Positions 1 to 13,377 of a DNA stretch of 64,000 nucleotides are shown piece after piece. The stretch's first letter is position 1. Each line of letters begins with the position of its first letter. Both the position numbers and the translations under genes were made by a program. This DNA comes from Manduca sexta (taxonomy: Eukaryota > Arthropoda > Insecta > Lepidoptera > Sphingidae), in assembly GCF_014839805.1 (NCBI RefSeq), contig NC_051121.1, positions 8,415,116 to 8,479,115 of the forward strand, read 5' to 3'. The notes below the pieces were generated by a model. That model was given only the letters and a program-made list of their open reading frames with translations, was not told the DNA's origin and searched no databases.

Positions 1-3000
1 ATTTAGTTTCGATTGTATACAAAGATACGATTAAATACCTAATAAACTCCATTCCCAAAATTTTGCTTCCCCTTTTCTTACATAAAGTTCCGAAATGTTA
101 TCAACGACTATTGAACACCTGTGTTACCCCCTACACTATAAAGTAAGAATCTATTGTCACCGTCACATCAAAAACACATTTATAGGGACGCAGTAATATC
201 GAATATTCGCACAAACGTGAACGAAAATTCGACCTAACGATCCGGCTGAAGTAGGGCTGAGAGATGTTCGGTATACGAAATCGTAGTTTTCTGGTTAGCT
301 AGAATTGGTATTACCCATGTCCTAATTGGGTAACTATTCTCTAGAGACAATGAAATAGAATTTATTTCAGTCCCTTTGTCGAAGATACCTAAAACTACTG
401 CCTAATCTAGAATCAAGCGTACATTTCCCTTTACAAAATTGCCTTTCTCACAAAATGTTGTCAGCCGTTACTAACATTCAAAACAAATAAAACTAAAGCC
501 CAAAAGCATTTGGTTTATTAGCAAAATGTTTTCTTTAAGATAGAGACGTAGTTACTAACTATTTGACCTAGTTTAGAGCACTGTTTACTCAGAAACTTCA
601 TCTCAAACCGAAACGTTCAAAAGTATAATAATCATTTTGTTCTCTGTAAGTAATGTTCATAAAAATTAAATTTTCCTTTTATTTTTGTTATAATTAATAA
701 TATTTTTCAAAGTATTTCAACGTTCTTATTGACATAAGTAGTTTATTTCTTCCTAAAATCAATTTATTATTTAACTTATGGCGAAAAAATATGGGAAAGC
801 CGAAAGGCGTCGAATATTGGGTACACCACTAATCTTTCCATTTCGTAGACTTGGGTTCAAATAGCCATTTATTCAACACAATATCCTCATAAAGTGTGCA
901 CGGTGATTTAACGGTATTTCTATACTTTATTCAGAAACTTCTCTGATCAATGGAGTATACCCAGAGTGTCAATACATTACCTACCTCTTATTCTTTGCCT
1001 ACAGCCTTCGTGACGCAACGAAGTCTGAGAATAAGACACCGTAGTTGAGATTTGCATCATAATAATCTAACAATTTAATATTCAGTAGTGAGTATTCCTA
1101 TCGACTTTTTTTATTGTTTCTGATATTATCTGACACATTGCATGCCTGATCTAGTTTAGTAAATTACAGTATTGTTCTGCGCAAGTAGGTAATTTTATAC
1201 ATACCTATCGCAATGTTATACATAGTTTAGAACAATTAGTAATTGCAGTTATTGTCCTTTACGTTGACACTAAGGAATTACAGTATAATTTTTGGTTTAT
1301 TTATTCGTCTTTTAAACTGTTCCATGTTATAAACTTCAATTTAAACGCGGTTAGTAAGCATTTCTATTAGTGATAATGCCTAGGGAGAGTCAAAAGCTAC
1401 TTCTGGTTCGAAGGCCCACCTAATATAGAATCCAAAAAATTAGCCTTATGATTAAATTTCAATCCATCACTAAATATTATTTAAATAATCAAAAAACGAA
1501 AAAACAAAATAATACCTAAAACATGGGTTGCGGGCCGAGTTAGCAAGCGGGCTGTCTTTGGTCTCACTCGTTATTGTAAAAGGACCTTAAAGACTGTTAG
1601 AAATTTGTTAATTAATTTATTTTAAACACTGCCATTTCCAATAGCCCCCTACACCTGTTTTGGTCCCGAAGGTACTGAGACCGTCAGTGGCGAAGGGTGA
1701 AATTTTTCAAAAGGTAACCCGGTGTGAAATATTTGGCGTCAGTTAAGATATCGGGAGCAATTTATGGGAAAACAAAAACTAAGACAACGCATTAGTCTTG
1801 CTTCGAAATCGTCTAACTTTGACATACCTACTAAATTACCTATTATGCGTAAATAATTGAAAAATTTATAAAATCGAACAATAAATGTAGATAATTCTCC
1901 TTCCATTAATTACAAACATAAGTACTTACCTATTAATTTGTTATAAAAGCAACAAAAGTAAGTATTAAAATTATAACCACACTACCTCCAAATAAATATT
2001 TGTTATTTTTTTTCAAAATAAAACTTTAAATGTAATTACCCCATATAGAAATAGGTATCACGATCGTCAAACAGACCAACAGTTTAAAGATACTTTCATG
2101 ATAAACGTATATAATTATCAATTAAAATAATAAAGAAAGGTTATTCGTTAACTTTTGCTTCTATCGTTTTAAATTCAGTAAAATATAATAAGTAAGTGCT
2201 TATTTTCTTCTAACACACATTTTGTGTCTAAAATCAAAAACTTTCAGATCTACTTTTAATATTTAACCATCTAAATACTAATATGTGAAATTACAGACTA
2301 ATAATATACTTACGTAAAGGTAGACATTAAACTGATCATAGGTAGTTAATTCCATTATAATACACATTTACTTGTAGTTTCTAAATAAACAAAGCGCTGG
2401 TTACTTAATATCACAAAACTATCAAAAAATAAAATGAATATGACAATTTACAAACACCGCAACTTAGTAGCATAATAAATAATGACGTTTAATGGACGTA
2501 AAAAGTGACAACTATACAAAGTCGGTTAACATGAAGCCGAAAATGCCCGGGTTACCTTTGCCCATATCTTCCGCGCGATTCCGACAAACACTGGCATAGA
2601 AAGTCATACAAAGTGCTGCCATCTATATTAAAAACATACTACGACATTAAGCCGCTTGACAGCGGGTTACCTTGCGCCAGTGGCGTCACAATTTCACTTT
2701 GGTAACGGAATTTCTGGGGAACTAAATACTAAGTGCGCCATCTAACGTTATTTAAAATAGGTAATCGATATCGATTAAATTAACAAACAATGGGCTATTC
2801 GCCGATAGATGTCATTATTAAGTGATCATTAATTAATAAGTTAAGCTATTATAATTATTGTCCACTGTCTGGTATGTTGTAAATTTATATTTGCCTATTA
2901 AATATTTTGTTTAGTATTACCGAAAACCTAAAAGGGAAGCCGGTGGGAATCGGCTTGTATGGACGCTTCGCCACTGGAGACCGTTATTAAATATTGTAAT

Positions 3001-5100
3001 GTATGACATAACTACATTACTACGTATAATAGCCATGCTACAGTTTCGGATTCAATTTTTAAATAATTATATCATTATTTTAGATCAACACAGTACCTCG
3101 AATAGGATATTTGATTATGATTGATTTTGTCCATTTTTAATTATGTAACAGCAATTAGTTTAAAAAAGAAATCCCTTTGTGAAAACAAAATTAAAATGCG
3201 ATAAGAAATAAGGCCGAAATTCAAATTACAAATAGGTATTGCTACGTGCAGGCGTAGGCGTGGAGTAGGCATATTACTTCATCTCTTTCTTTCGCACGCA
3301 TCATAATGCCCGCTGACGTCATACGCAAGTATCTCGTCCCTTTTCAGTTTGTAGACACTTACCCCCACTACCTAATTTCAATGGCTGATAACTTCTGGAT
3401 TTTTCATCAGATTTCAATGATTACTTTTGTTTTTGAATTTATATGACGTACATATTTCATCAATTATAAATAAAAAAAAAGTCAAATACCCTATTGTGGC
3501 AGATTGCAACAGCTTCGCCCTGTATCAAATGGGAAACTTTATAGATTACTAAAGGATGTATGTCACGCCTCTGCTTACCCCAACGAGAAAATGGCGGAAT
3601 GTTACGTACATAATATGTAAGTATTTTAAACCCCACATTATTCAAGCGCAGTAATACAACCGCCATGCTGCCTTTGTCATCAAAAAAGGTTAAATTATTG
3701 TCCGTAAAACATTGTTGTTGTTTTAAAAAGTATGTTTAATTTCGCTGACAGCCTACTGGTTTAGTTTTTTTAACAACCTGACCTTTGAATTATATGAAAC
3801 CAACGTAGTTTTATATTTTCTTTGATATAAAAAGCACATATTTTTGCGTTTATATAGAATTTACTCTTTTCACTTCATAAATATAAATATTTTTACATTA
3901 AAAAGTTTTAAGAAGGCTTTGTTGTTTTGAACAATGTCAATATTTAACAATTTGTAGTTTCGAAATAAAGTAACAAACAAGTTTTATTTACAATTAATAT
4001 TTACTGTCAAGAATTGAATTTCTATTATCACAGAAATGTGCATGATGGGACTGTTCTTTGACAATGGGCAGATAAAATAAGGGAAAAATTTTTTTTTGGT
4101 ATTTTTATTTTATAACATTTTGAACTAAGTTACTAGACTATAGTAGTAGTAACAATACTGTTCAATGTTTTTGATAAACACTAATCTACTCATCAATTCA
4201 ACTGAGGATAAAGTATGAAATAGTATTAGGAGTACGATACTTCAACGACTAAGAAAACTAACGTAACGGAACTATCAATGGGCCACTTAATTTTAAAATC
4301 TTCATAAAATTATTTCATGAAGAAATATAACGAAAAGCCTTTGATTAAATTGCAACATCACTAAAAAAAAAGTTAGTACTATTTTATAAAAAAAAAAGTA
4401 TTAACTAAAACTCGTGTGTTTGTAATACAAAAAAACATGGATGGTGGTCCATATTAGGAACCGGGCTATCTTCGGTCACACTACCTTACTTACAATTACT
4501 TGGCTAATGAGTGATTTTGTGTAGGCATGTTGGAAAATTGATTAGAAGTAAAAGTCGCAACTTATAAAGCCTGTAATTAAATTTTGAAGTTTCCAATAAA
4601 ATATAGTTTTTCACCGTTCCACGAATTTTACATTATTAAGGTCTCATAAAGCTAATTAATTTCAAACCTTTTGTCTGAAGAGTATGTTGAATCAAATGAA
4701 ACAATTTTCAACTCCTTTAAAACATAAATTAGAAGTATTAATTCCAATTATTTTTCATAAACTTCGTTCCCACTTCGCGTTCAAAACTTTTCTTGGCGTC
4801 AAGACATTTATTATGTTAATTTCGTTAATTTTATCAAATTTATAAGTCCTCAGAATGTGTGTCTTTGTCAACTATTTCGTCTAGCATTAGGTGCAAGCAC
4901 TTATAGACTAATATAAATAATACTGGAAACAGGCACTGTTCCGATCTACAGACAGTAGAATCCCGATAACCTGAATATCGATTACCTTCACATTGATCAT
5001 TTGAACATTCGATTATCCGAATTCCTTCATCACGCCTCTAATTGCCGATTTAAAATATTTAGACCGCGCAATGTGACATGTACGACGAATTTAGTCCCGC
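1..5100. other. gene-free AT-rich DNA
   Basis: I see no coding exon in this stretch on either strand. Open frames are short and have no splice or protein signature. It probably belongs to the long first intron of the minus-strand GPCR gene whose first coding exon is at 14943-15243, or lies beyond that gene's end. Two slightly GC-richer patches (about 2520-2760 and 3240-3320) look like decayed dispersed repeats. A short repeat at about 2932-2990 (core GGGAATCGGCTTGTATGG) recurs in diverged form near 23615 and 61935. Confidence 0.6.
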
Positions 5101-5104
5101 GTCA

Positions 5105-5310
5105 TACCGTGTTTTTTTTATTGCTTTTAATGGCAGGACGAGCTTGCCGTTCGTCTAATGGTCAGCGATACGACCACCCATAAGTAGAAACACCATCCAA
5201 CACTTTGGACTACAAAGTATCGTTTGGTATTCCACTGCGCTCGCCATCCTAAGACATGAGACGTTAAGTCTTATTATGTTCAGTAGTTACACTGGCTACA
5301 ATGTTAAATC
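5105..5310 (+). repeat. dispersed repeat, LINE-tail-like (copy 1)
   Basis: This segment aligns by eye with 20105-20310. Both share a stretch of T, then 'aatggc', 'gacgagc', 'gatacgaccgcccataa' (here with an A in place of G), 'aacaccat', 'tacaaagta' and a closing 'ctggctacaatg'. The spacing is the same in both. No coding capacity remains. It may be the 3' end of a non-LTR retrotransposon or a SINE; the family was not identified. Confidence 0.6.
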
Positions 5311-5928
5311 TATATAAAAAGAAGTCAGCAGGAATAGGATTATATGAGCCCTTCCCTTCTGATGTCATTATAATTTTCACTGTATATGAACTACCACGTC
5401 ATTCTACCACATTATAACAAAATCCTCTTGGACAGTTTTCAATCGATCAATTCCATTGGTTGGAAATTAAACGATAATGGATATCAATCTTATTCAATCA
5501 TTCAAAATAAAATAGGTCGTCAAAATGATCTGCACATTGTAAAATGCCTCTACATTTTTCAGGCGTTCATTCAGAGCCAGTCATGAGAGTGGATTTTTAG
5601 ATAAGTAGGAGTAGTTAGGATTTAAAGATTAAATATTGACAGCAGGTAAACTCTATAGTGGAGACGATAGAACACGATTTTGAGGTGTATTGATGTACCC
5701 AAAACAGAACTTCCAATTTCCTTTTTATAAAAAGTATAAGAGTATTTTTTAAACTCTAAATATTTTCATATCCCATTTTGAATATGTTAAGAACTTTTCA
5801 CAATATTTCAGCATGAGGTTTTCTTTAATTCATTTTAATTTAGAATGATTATAATATTGTTTATTATATTTTGTCTGTTGTAGTGTATTGTACTTATTCA
5901 TCCTACCTATTGCAGCTCGCTTATTTAT

Positions 5929-6070
5929 GTATAATAATATTATATACTGTCCCACTGCTGGGCAGGGGCCTCCTCTACTACTGAGAGGGTTTAGGCCTTA
6001 GTCCACGCTGGCCTAGTGCGGATAGGCAGACTTTACATACATCAGATTTTTTAAAGAATTCTCAGACCTT
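5929..6070 (-). repeat. SINE-A fragment (tRNA-derived SINE)
   Basis: This is the 3' part of the SINE-A family, reading on the minus strand. It shows 'actgtcccactgctgggcag', 'ctactactgagaggg' and 'ttaggccttagtcca', all shared with the fuller copies at 7392-7708 and 26174-26493. The tRNA-like head is missing, so this is a 5'-truncated copy. Confidence 0.75.
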
Positions 6071-6507
6071 TAGGTATTGTGAGTTATTTTGTAAGGTATA
6101 TAGCTAGGCAAATTTAACATAGAATACAAAGAACGTTTTATCGGCATATCTCAAATAAGTAAACAAAAATTTTAGTTCATTACAATTTCAATTCCCTCGG
6201 CCGATCAGTTATTGTTTTATTTAATACTTTATTCGAAAAGTTTCAAACCCCAAATGAATTTATTATCTACAAATTCTATTGAATATCTTGCATTAAATCT
6301 TTCATAAAATAGGTTTGAAATACAAGCGAGCGCTGAATTACGATGTGCCGAACGTCAATCTAGATTTATAGCTAACCCGTATCAATGCGCTAAACTAGTA
6401 TTTTCGTAATCCAGGATCGACATTGACACGCCTTGAGAAATGAGTGACATCGAGCATAAAGAATTACTGAAATCTATGCTGTCTATGACTCGTAGGTTAC
6501 TCTTATT

Positions 6508-6712
6508 TTTAGCTTTTGCTCGCGGCTTGGGCCGTGTGAAAGAGTTTCATGGGATAAAAGTCCCGCTATATATTTTCCGCGGATAGATAACCTTCCCAGG
6601 GCTTCAACTATCTCCATACTAAATTTCATAAAAATCTGTTCAGTAGATTTTAAGAAAATCGATAATATACAGACAGGCTGAGAAGGGGATTTTGTTTTAT
6701 AATATGTATAGA
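6508..6712 (-). mobile_element. Helitron-like fragment (family 2), reversed
   Basis: It begins with 'tagcttttgctcgcggctt', the reverse complement of the family-2 Helitron 3' end seen at 21665-21684 (GAGCAAAAGCTAG). The middle part 'cttcccagg', 'ccatactaaatttcataaa' and 'gaaaatcgataa' matches 13585-13790. It is non-autonomous and carries no protein-coding sequence. Confidence 0.6.
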
Positions 6713-7079
6713 TTTAGTAATATTTGTTTAGAACTATTTTTTGGCTCAGCATTTGAGATACTTATGTTTATTGATAATAAATAGTAAGACGCGCCCAAAT
6801 ATTTTCATAGAAAGGCGTAGTTTTTCACACAACATCATATTTATCAACTCTAGACAGAATATTGCCTTGCCATATGTTGTAAATAAATCATAGTACTAAA
6901 TGTTCCTCCGACGAACTGGGTACGGAGAAAAGAGGACACCGTTATAAAGTAAAGAATAATAAGTAAAAATAAAGTAAGGTCAGGGGACCTATTCTGTATA
7001 CGGAGATATATCCGTCATTTTGCAATCACGGGCGCTCTAATCGAAGGACAGCTTTGATGCCGGAATAGGTAAATAGTAA

Positions 7080-7378
7080 ATAATTCTAATTATATAGAGC
7101 GGACTTTGGAAAAATTGACATACAAAAGTTTTGCGCTTATGCGATGGTTACTCAATCTACTGTGAAATAACAAAACACCATTGTAATACTTCATATTTCC
7201 AGATCGTGATTTGCACGTTTTTAATGCGCACATTTACATGTTTTCTGTAAATATGTTATTTATTAATATCTAGGGACACTGTAGCATCTTGTCATACAGA
7301 CATTTCAAATAAGACGACTTATTACCTATAGATTTTGGGCCACAAATTTGGTTCTGATGTCCGGTCGTTTAATGTCTT
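7080..7378 (+). mobile_element. MITE-like element, CAAAGA family, copy 1
   Basis: It aligns with 27461-27777 in the same orientation and with 25578-26134 and 37697-38297 in reverse. Shared landmarks are 'gagcggac', 'accattgtaa', 'tttctgtaaat', 'ctgatgtccggtc' and a terminal 'tttaatgtctttg'. The left end is less well preserved than in the copy at 27461. It is non-coding and of unknown superfamily. Confidence 0.6.
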
Positions 7379-7391
7379 TGGTACATATAAC

Positions 7392-7708
7392 ATAATATCA
7401 GCCCTGTATTATATACTCGCCCACTGCTGAACACGGGCCTCTACTACTGAGAGGGATTAGGCCTTAGTCCACCACGCTGGCCTAGTGCGGATTGGTAGAC
7501 TTCACACACCTCCGAAATTCCTATAGAGAACTTCTCAGATGTGCAGGTTTCCTCACGATGTTTTCCTTCACCGTAAAAGGGAACGATAAATTCACAAAGA
7601 ATACACACATGATTTTTTAAAAAAGTCAGAGGTGTGTGCCCTTGGCATTTGAACCTGCGGACATTTGTCTCGGCAATCCGTTCCACACCCAACTGGCTAT
7701 CGCCGCAC
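7392..7708 (-). repeat. SINE-A, near full length
   Basis: This is a tRNA-derived SINE on the minus strand. Read 5' to 3', its head is GCGGCGATAGCCAGTTGGG, resembling a tRNA pol III A box, followed by a B-box-like 'gttcaaatgcc' and the body 'ggtgaaggaaaacatcgtg'. It ends 'tataatacagggctgatat'. The head and B box are what mark it as tRNA-derived. The open frame at 7444-7737 is chance coding inside this repeat, not a gene. Confidence 0.85.
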
Positions 7709-8099
7709 GTTAAACTTTGGTACATAAATAGGGGCATTTCTGACTCTTTTACCTACACGGCTATCGAAGCTGTGTACTTACACACTCTTCCACGTGTCAA
7801 GTCTTCAGACTACCCTCGTCTTGTTGATTGAAGCGTACCGGAAAAGTGTAATTCTTAAATGCCTCTCTAATGTACTAAGAGGCGAGAGTTGCTCGGCAAA
7901 CTTCACGACAGTACCAATTTAGATCTACGTCCTAGTGCTCAGCATTGGCTAGAGGTGACATTTTCAAAATGGCGGCTATTATTTTTATTATTTTCTTTAC
8001 AGTCAGATAAAAGTTTCTTTTCTTTATTGTAATTGACTATTGATGTATATAAGTATACTTTTGCTGAAATGTAAAACAACAAAGTAAAAATTGGTTCAA

Positions 8100-8805
8100 A
8101 TTCAGATTTTTTAAGTATTTGAGAGACCTTTTCAAGTAAAACGTAAATATTTTTTTTTTACTTTGTCAATATCCAAATTTATTTAAAAAAAATGTCGTTA
8201 CATTTATAATATTTAAGAAGTAAGGAAAATTAATATTTAGGCCCTTCACGGATAAAAATAAAATTTTGGTCAAATTGCTGCTTTTTTTTTAATTGGCACG
8301 TTCCTTATTCAACAGAATTTATTTTTTGCTGCCGAAATTACTTGCATTTGTCTGAGCATACTCTATTTTTCTTTATCGCTAAATCTTCGAGACAAGAAAT
8401 TTCATCTGGTTGATTTCAATATCTCATACATTATTCTAAAACTGTCGCAATAGTATAGATCCGAGCATTGCCATATGTTACAAAAAAAATCTTTAATATA
8501 AGGAACAAATTGTGGCAAAAACTGTTTCAAGATATCTATTACGTATGCTCTTGTATTACTTACTCAGAGATCCATTTTGTAGCTCCGTAGACGCTGCCAA
8601 AAATGTTACCAAACCATCTTATCCGTCAATCATCAGCCAATGTAACATTAAGTGTATCTCTCTGTGCCATCTAGATGCTTTCCCTGCCACCACCTATCTT
8701 CAGACACCAAGAAGACTCGTCAGTGGAAAGGGCTGTTAGTCAAGAATCATCATTCATATCAATGTGACTGAGCAGAATTTGATCGAGCTCCTTGATACTC
8801 TAGGG
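8100..8805. other. gene-free stretch with one unconvincing ORF
   Basis: An open frame at 8512-8739 (+) would encode 75 residues. It has no recognisable domain, and neither codon use nor flanking sites support it, so I do not call it a gene. The rest is AT-rich. The last eight bases are the left target duplication of the neighbouring hAT-type MITE. Confidence 0.5.
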
Positions 8806-9059
8806 CAGTGTTTCCCAACGTGAGGCCCACGCCCCACAGCGGGGCAATTTAAACAGAATTTTCAGTTTTTCATTATGTTTTGAAATTCTACTTACGATGT
8901 TTTGATAATAATTTCATAATGATTTCTTTTTAAAACTTATCACTTATATTTCTTAAGGGAACAAAACAATTTTTAAAGGATATAAATTATGTATGGCGGA
9001 CATAAAAATTTTAGAAATGTTAAGGTGGGGCATGGCCTAAAAAAGGTTGGGAAACACTG
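8806..9059. mobile_element. hAT-type MITE
   Basis: This 254-bp non-coding element has terminal inverted repeats CAGTGTTTCCCAAC and GTTGGGAAACACTG. These are flanked by an 8-bp target duplication with one mismatch: CTCTAGGG at 8798-8805 and CTCTAGGC at 9060-9067. The CAGTG start, the TTTCCCAAC motif and the 8-bp duplication are known hallmarks of the hAT superfamily. There is no transposase, so it is a non-autonomous derivative. Confidence 0.88.
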
Positions 9060-9067
9060 CTCTAGGC

Positions 9068-10846
9068 TAACCATGGGTACTCTGGCAGGTAGGAATGCTT
9101 CTTGACCAGGTACACTTATTTTTTTACTTTTGGTTTTACTGCTTCTCATTTCTCAAACTTACTTCAGAAAATGTAATACTATTTTTAGCATTCTACAAAT
9201 AATCTTGCATAATATTTATAATTAATGTTTCTGTTTTATGAGATTGTCTTTTAGGATCCGTATACTCGCCACTCCCATGTTATCGATAAACTCTGCCGAA
9301 AACTTCAGGATTTTGGAGTCATGATTGAGCCACCTAATTGAAAGTGACAAAATTTCAATTAAAGTTCAGCTAACGACTCTTAAGCCACGCTGAGATACAT
9401 CATTATCACTTTAATTCATCAAGTTTGACGTTACCCGGGAACAATAAATACATTTTTAATGAAATTTTATTGCCAATGGAATTAAAATTTCCTAAAACAG
9501 AAAAAGTTTGCATACATTCTTACGTTACTAATTCATAAATTTAGGACCTAACCGAAAAAACACATATGTAACTTGATAATTAAAAACAGTTAAAAGCCTT
9601 ACTTTTTCCAACTCCTTATACTGCGATAGCAAATACCTTACGTTAAAATATTTAACAAAAAATATAAAATATTTAATAAAAAATTAAAAAAGTAATATTA
9701 TTTATTCATAACATTTATTGCATTCCTTTGAATTTGACCACGAGTGTAATTATATTATATTCAACGTACTTATAATACTTGAAAATTAATCAAATTAAGG
9801 TTTAAATTCTCTATCGTTAAAAACATTTAATTATATACATTTTGTTAGTATTCATAATTAGATTTATTTAGACATAATTTGGTTGGCTTTAGAAAATATC
9901 AAATAATTTTGTATCTAATTGAATGTAGATTAAGCAGGTTAATTTTAATTACAATAGATTTATTATAATTCAAATTTATGTAGTTTTCTGACATTTATTA
10001 AATGTGTTCTTTGTGTTTAACTAGTGGCTTTTAGCTTTAATTGCTTGTAATTGGGTGTACATTTTTTATTGGTTTTATCTTTTTATGATTTAATTTAGGT
10101 CTTTAGTGGCCTAAATATAAATAAAAAGTACTTTACCAGGAGTCCAAAGATAAAGGATCGTAGTATATGGATGAAAAATGCATGATACAAATTAAAACAT
10201 AGAATTGGACCATGTTCTCAAAGAGGTAAACATAAATAAGAAGTATATTTACAATTTATACAAAGAAATTATGTATTTCGCCCGATGGTAAGCGTCATCA
10301 CTGCCTATAAATAGCAGCAACACATTAACTTTAAATTACAAAGCACTAGGAAGCATTCTGCGATATTAGATGATATCTCTTATATTAGGGGCCGTAAGAC
10401 GCCTTTCTACAATCGTTAACGCTAATGAAAAACAAAAAATGTGTGGAAGTGTATTAAAGCGATAGACTTCTAACTTTTCCAAGTAAAGTGTATATTGTTT
10501 ATCAATTATAGTTCGCTTTAATGTAGGAGAAAACCTCGGTACTTGAGAAGTCTACATGAGAATTCCAAGGGTTTGTAAAGTTTGACAACCAGCTATACCA
10601 GCAAGGGTGTCGCCAAGGCGGGCAGGGAGGGACAGCTGCCCCCCCCCCCCCCTCCCTAGTGATTCTAAAAAAGGTCCTCAGTCTTTAACTAAACTTGACT
10701 TGCTTGATCGATCATTCCCGTACGTCAAAACTCAAATGAATTCAACAATTCCAATCTTATATTCCGTACGCTCAATTACGCCCTGCTCTATGGTATTGTT
10801 ATAGCAGATAGTGGAAAGTAAAAAAAAAAAAGAAAAAATACTTATG
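9068..10846. other. gene-free AT-rich DNA
   Basis: I see no gene here. Near 10265-10390 is a fragment with 'cgatggtaagcgtcatca' and 'attacaaagcactaggaag', related to the dispersed repeat at 5105-5310. At 10605-10660 there is a short GC-rich patch with a 14-base C run. The latter looks like part of an old transposable element. Confidence 0.5.
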
Positions 10847-12144
10847 CCGCCTTATTACAAAACGAAGACTAACTATAGTACCGGGTTTAGTACCAGGTTT
10901 AAACTATGGACTAAGAAAAATGGTATTACAAAACCGAGTTTATCGTTAGTCCGAGGACTATCTGTGGTACTAAAGTTAAACCGCCGTGACTCCTAGTTTA
11001 ACTCCAGTACTAACCTCGAAACATCAAATTTCAAAGTTGATAATTGTGTTTAGAGAACCAAATATAAACTAAAATAGAAAAAATGGAAATAAATTTGATT
11101 GATTTAATGGATTTAGAAGATTTAAAAATGTTAGGAACAAATCTGCGGTTCAATAGACCCCGTAGTTTTCGTTAGTTAATAAGTCGTTTAGTCTTACAAA
11201 TATAGGTACATTTTACATAAGTCATGGTAACTAAATATTCATTACAAAAACAGCAAAATTTACTCACTTACTTATTTGTTATTTTTTTTTCATTCTTTAC
11301 ATCTTAACATATTGGTACTCGTCTTGGTTGATTTATTATCTAATATGTAAACCGACTTGGAAATAAGTTAACGTAGTATTTCTTGGATTAAGAAGGAAAT
11401 TTGTACTAATTGAATAACATTTTAATTTATTACACTGCTCATAACCAAGATGATTGCTTTTAACTAACCTTTTCTTCAAAAGTCCAATATTCGCCTCGTT
11501 TGTTTTGATTTATTGCTCCATTTTTAATTGGTATAACTAAAATATACGTAACGTACGTGATTCCACAACAAAAACAATTACACTTGTGATGCTGTTGCCG
11601 TGCCTAAATTGTTTTAAAAGAACAACGTTCCTTTATGTTACTTGAAGTGCTATTAATCAAAATCATAAATAAACCGAAATGTAAACATTTTGATAATGTT
11701 CAAATATGCGCGCCGCACACTTCATTCCATTGTACGCTAGCTTAACAAGTCAACAGTGAATTAAAACAAAACCAAGCCATTTTAAATTTTTCAGCTTTAA
11801 GATATTTTTAAATAACAAAATAGTATATATTTAGCATCATCGTCATTATCTAAATCACATTTTATTAAACATTTTGTCCTTCGTTTTATACATATTTGTG
11901 TTAAAAGGAACGGTGCGTCAAACGCGGAGTGAATGAATCAATGAATTACGGTAATTTTTGCTTATACTCTGTGGATACGAATTAAATCAGGGACTATCTT
12001 CGGTACTAGATAATCCTCGGTTGGTCTTGGATTTGTAATAAGAATGAATTTTAGTCCGAGTACTAACTTTAATACCGTAACAAACCTAGACTTTTTAGTC
12101 TTGGTTTAAACCCAGTACTAACCTTTCTTTTTGTAATAAGGCGG
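10847..12144. mobile_element. putative 1.3-kb TIR DNA transposon, non-coding
   Basis: Both ends carry the same 16-base inverted sequence CCGCCTTATTACAAAA (10847-10862, and reversed at 12129-12144). The trinucleotide ATG flanks each side (10844-10846 and 12145-12147), suggesting a 3-bp target duplication. Inside each end, for roughly 130 bases, runs a diverged set of subterminal motifs such as 'gtttagtacc', 'ggtttaaac' and 'ttagtccgag', in opposite orientation at the two ends. The middle (about 11000-11990) is AT-rich with no transposase-like ORF. The superfamily is undetermined; a 3-bp duplication would fit PIF/Harbinger-like or related elements, but this is inference. Confidence 0.65.
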
Positions 12145-12231
12145 ATGGGGATTAGAGAAGGAACATGTGCTCTGGACTTTACCTACAATTCATACTTTTC
12201 TTATTCTCCCATATCAACCCCCCCCCCCCAG

Positions 12232-12345
12232 GCCATCGGCTGGCGGCGCTCTTGTATACCAGCGTGGTGGACTAAGACCTAAACCATCTCAGTAGTGGAG
12301 ACCCGTGCTCAGTGGACAGTATATAATACAGGGCTGATATTCATT
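12232..12345 (+). repeat. SINE-A 3' fragment
   Basis: It contains 'ccagcgtggtggactaag', 'ctcagtagtggagacccgtg' and a terminal 'tataatacagggctgatatt', which is the SINE-A tail on the plus strand. The tRNA-like head is absent. It begins just after a run of nine to ten Cs. Confidence 0.75.
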
Positions 12346-12739
12346 ATTATATTCTAGTAACCTTTATTCACAAATATTTATCGACAGTATTAAATTTTTC
12401 ATTAAATTAATAAATATAAAACGACACCAGTTATTCTTCGCACGCAAAAATACACTTTATATGTACCAAAATCCTTACACAGCGTTATAATTTACATAAA
12501 ATGACCAAACATCGCATGGATAAGCCGATCCAAAGTTTTCTAAAGCCGTAAACAAGACAATTGGCTATTACCCTGGCGAACAAACACAATTAAAACTGTG
12601 AGGGTAGTTAATATTAATGGATTGTAAACAAAACGTTTAAAATTGAGAATATCAGTCATTTTTATAACAAAATCGGAACTTTGACTCGTTTTAATATTCT
12701 GCTAGTGTCTTCTGTATTTGGTGGTTTGTTTTTTTTTAA

Positions 12740-13070
12740 ACTCTTTTTTTATACGGACACGATAAAGTGATACTGCACCTGATGGTAAGTGAAATGGTGT
12801 CTAATAGAATGTTACGACTGACGAGAGATGATTACCCCCTGGCAGTCGGTATAATTATGCCGGCCTGTTGTAACCGGATATACGCAGTCTGATTCCGGAA
12901 CGCGACACACTTACGTGTGCCACTACGGCGGGTCTTAACACCTTGAAGTCGGCAGTCGACATAATTATGCCGGCCTGTTGATCCCGGATCGCTACACACT
13001 TACGTGGGCCACTATAACGTGTTTTAACACTGTGTACGATGAACGCTATCCAGACGGATATAAAATCTGT
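12740..13070 (-). repeat. Repeat-C copy with internal duplication
   Basis: This is a SINE-like repeat read on the minus strand. Its 3' tail is 'cttaccatcaggtgcagta', reversed at about 12778. The body motif 'ataattatgccggcctgtt' occurs twice (about 12850 and 12960), so a unit of about 110 bases is duplicated in tandem within the element. The same family is triplicated at 24829-25246 and has simple copies at 36414-36665, 40150-40395 and 56060-56285. Confidence 0.75.
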
Positions 13071-13377
13071 AAATCTTTTAATGATATAAGCTTCTTTAAA
13101 TCCAAAAGACTCACGTGAACGAAGCCGCAATATAAATCGGATTATTATATTTATTAATAACGAGACGTGGAACTTTGTTTAATAAACGCTAGAATTGGTA
13201 ATTTTTTATCTACAGAAGTCGTTTATACAAAGCAATAATTGATATCACATTGCGCTCGTCGCCTAAAATAACACTCATATTTCCCAATAATTTAAAATCT
13301 TACCGGAACAAAATAATGGTCGTAACTGCAGCTTGGCAATAGCAGTCCTCATTATAGCGAAACAAACTGTCGTACTA

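Noticed and set aside
7444..7831. Frames of 97 and 65 residues
   Set aside because: They lie within or partly over the SINE-A copy at 7392-7708; the same text recurs in other copies with stops.
8512..8739. 75-residue plus-strand ORF
   Set aside because: No homology recognised, no splice or poly(A) context, single frame in a repeat-rich flank; most likely chance.
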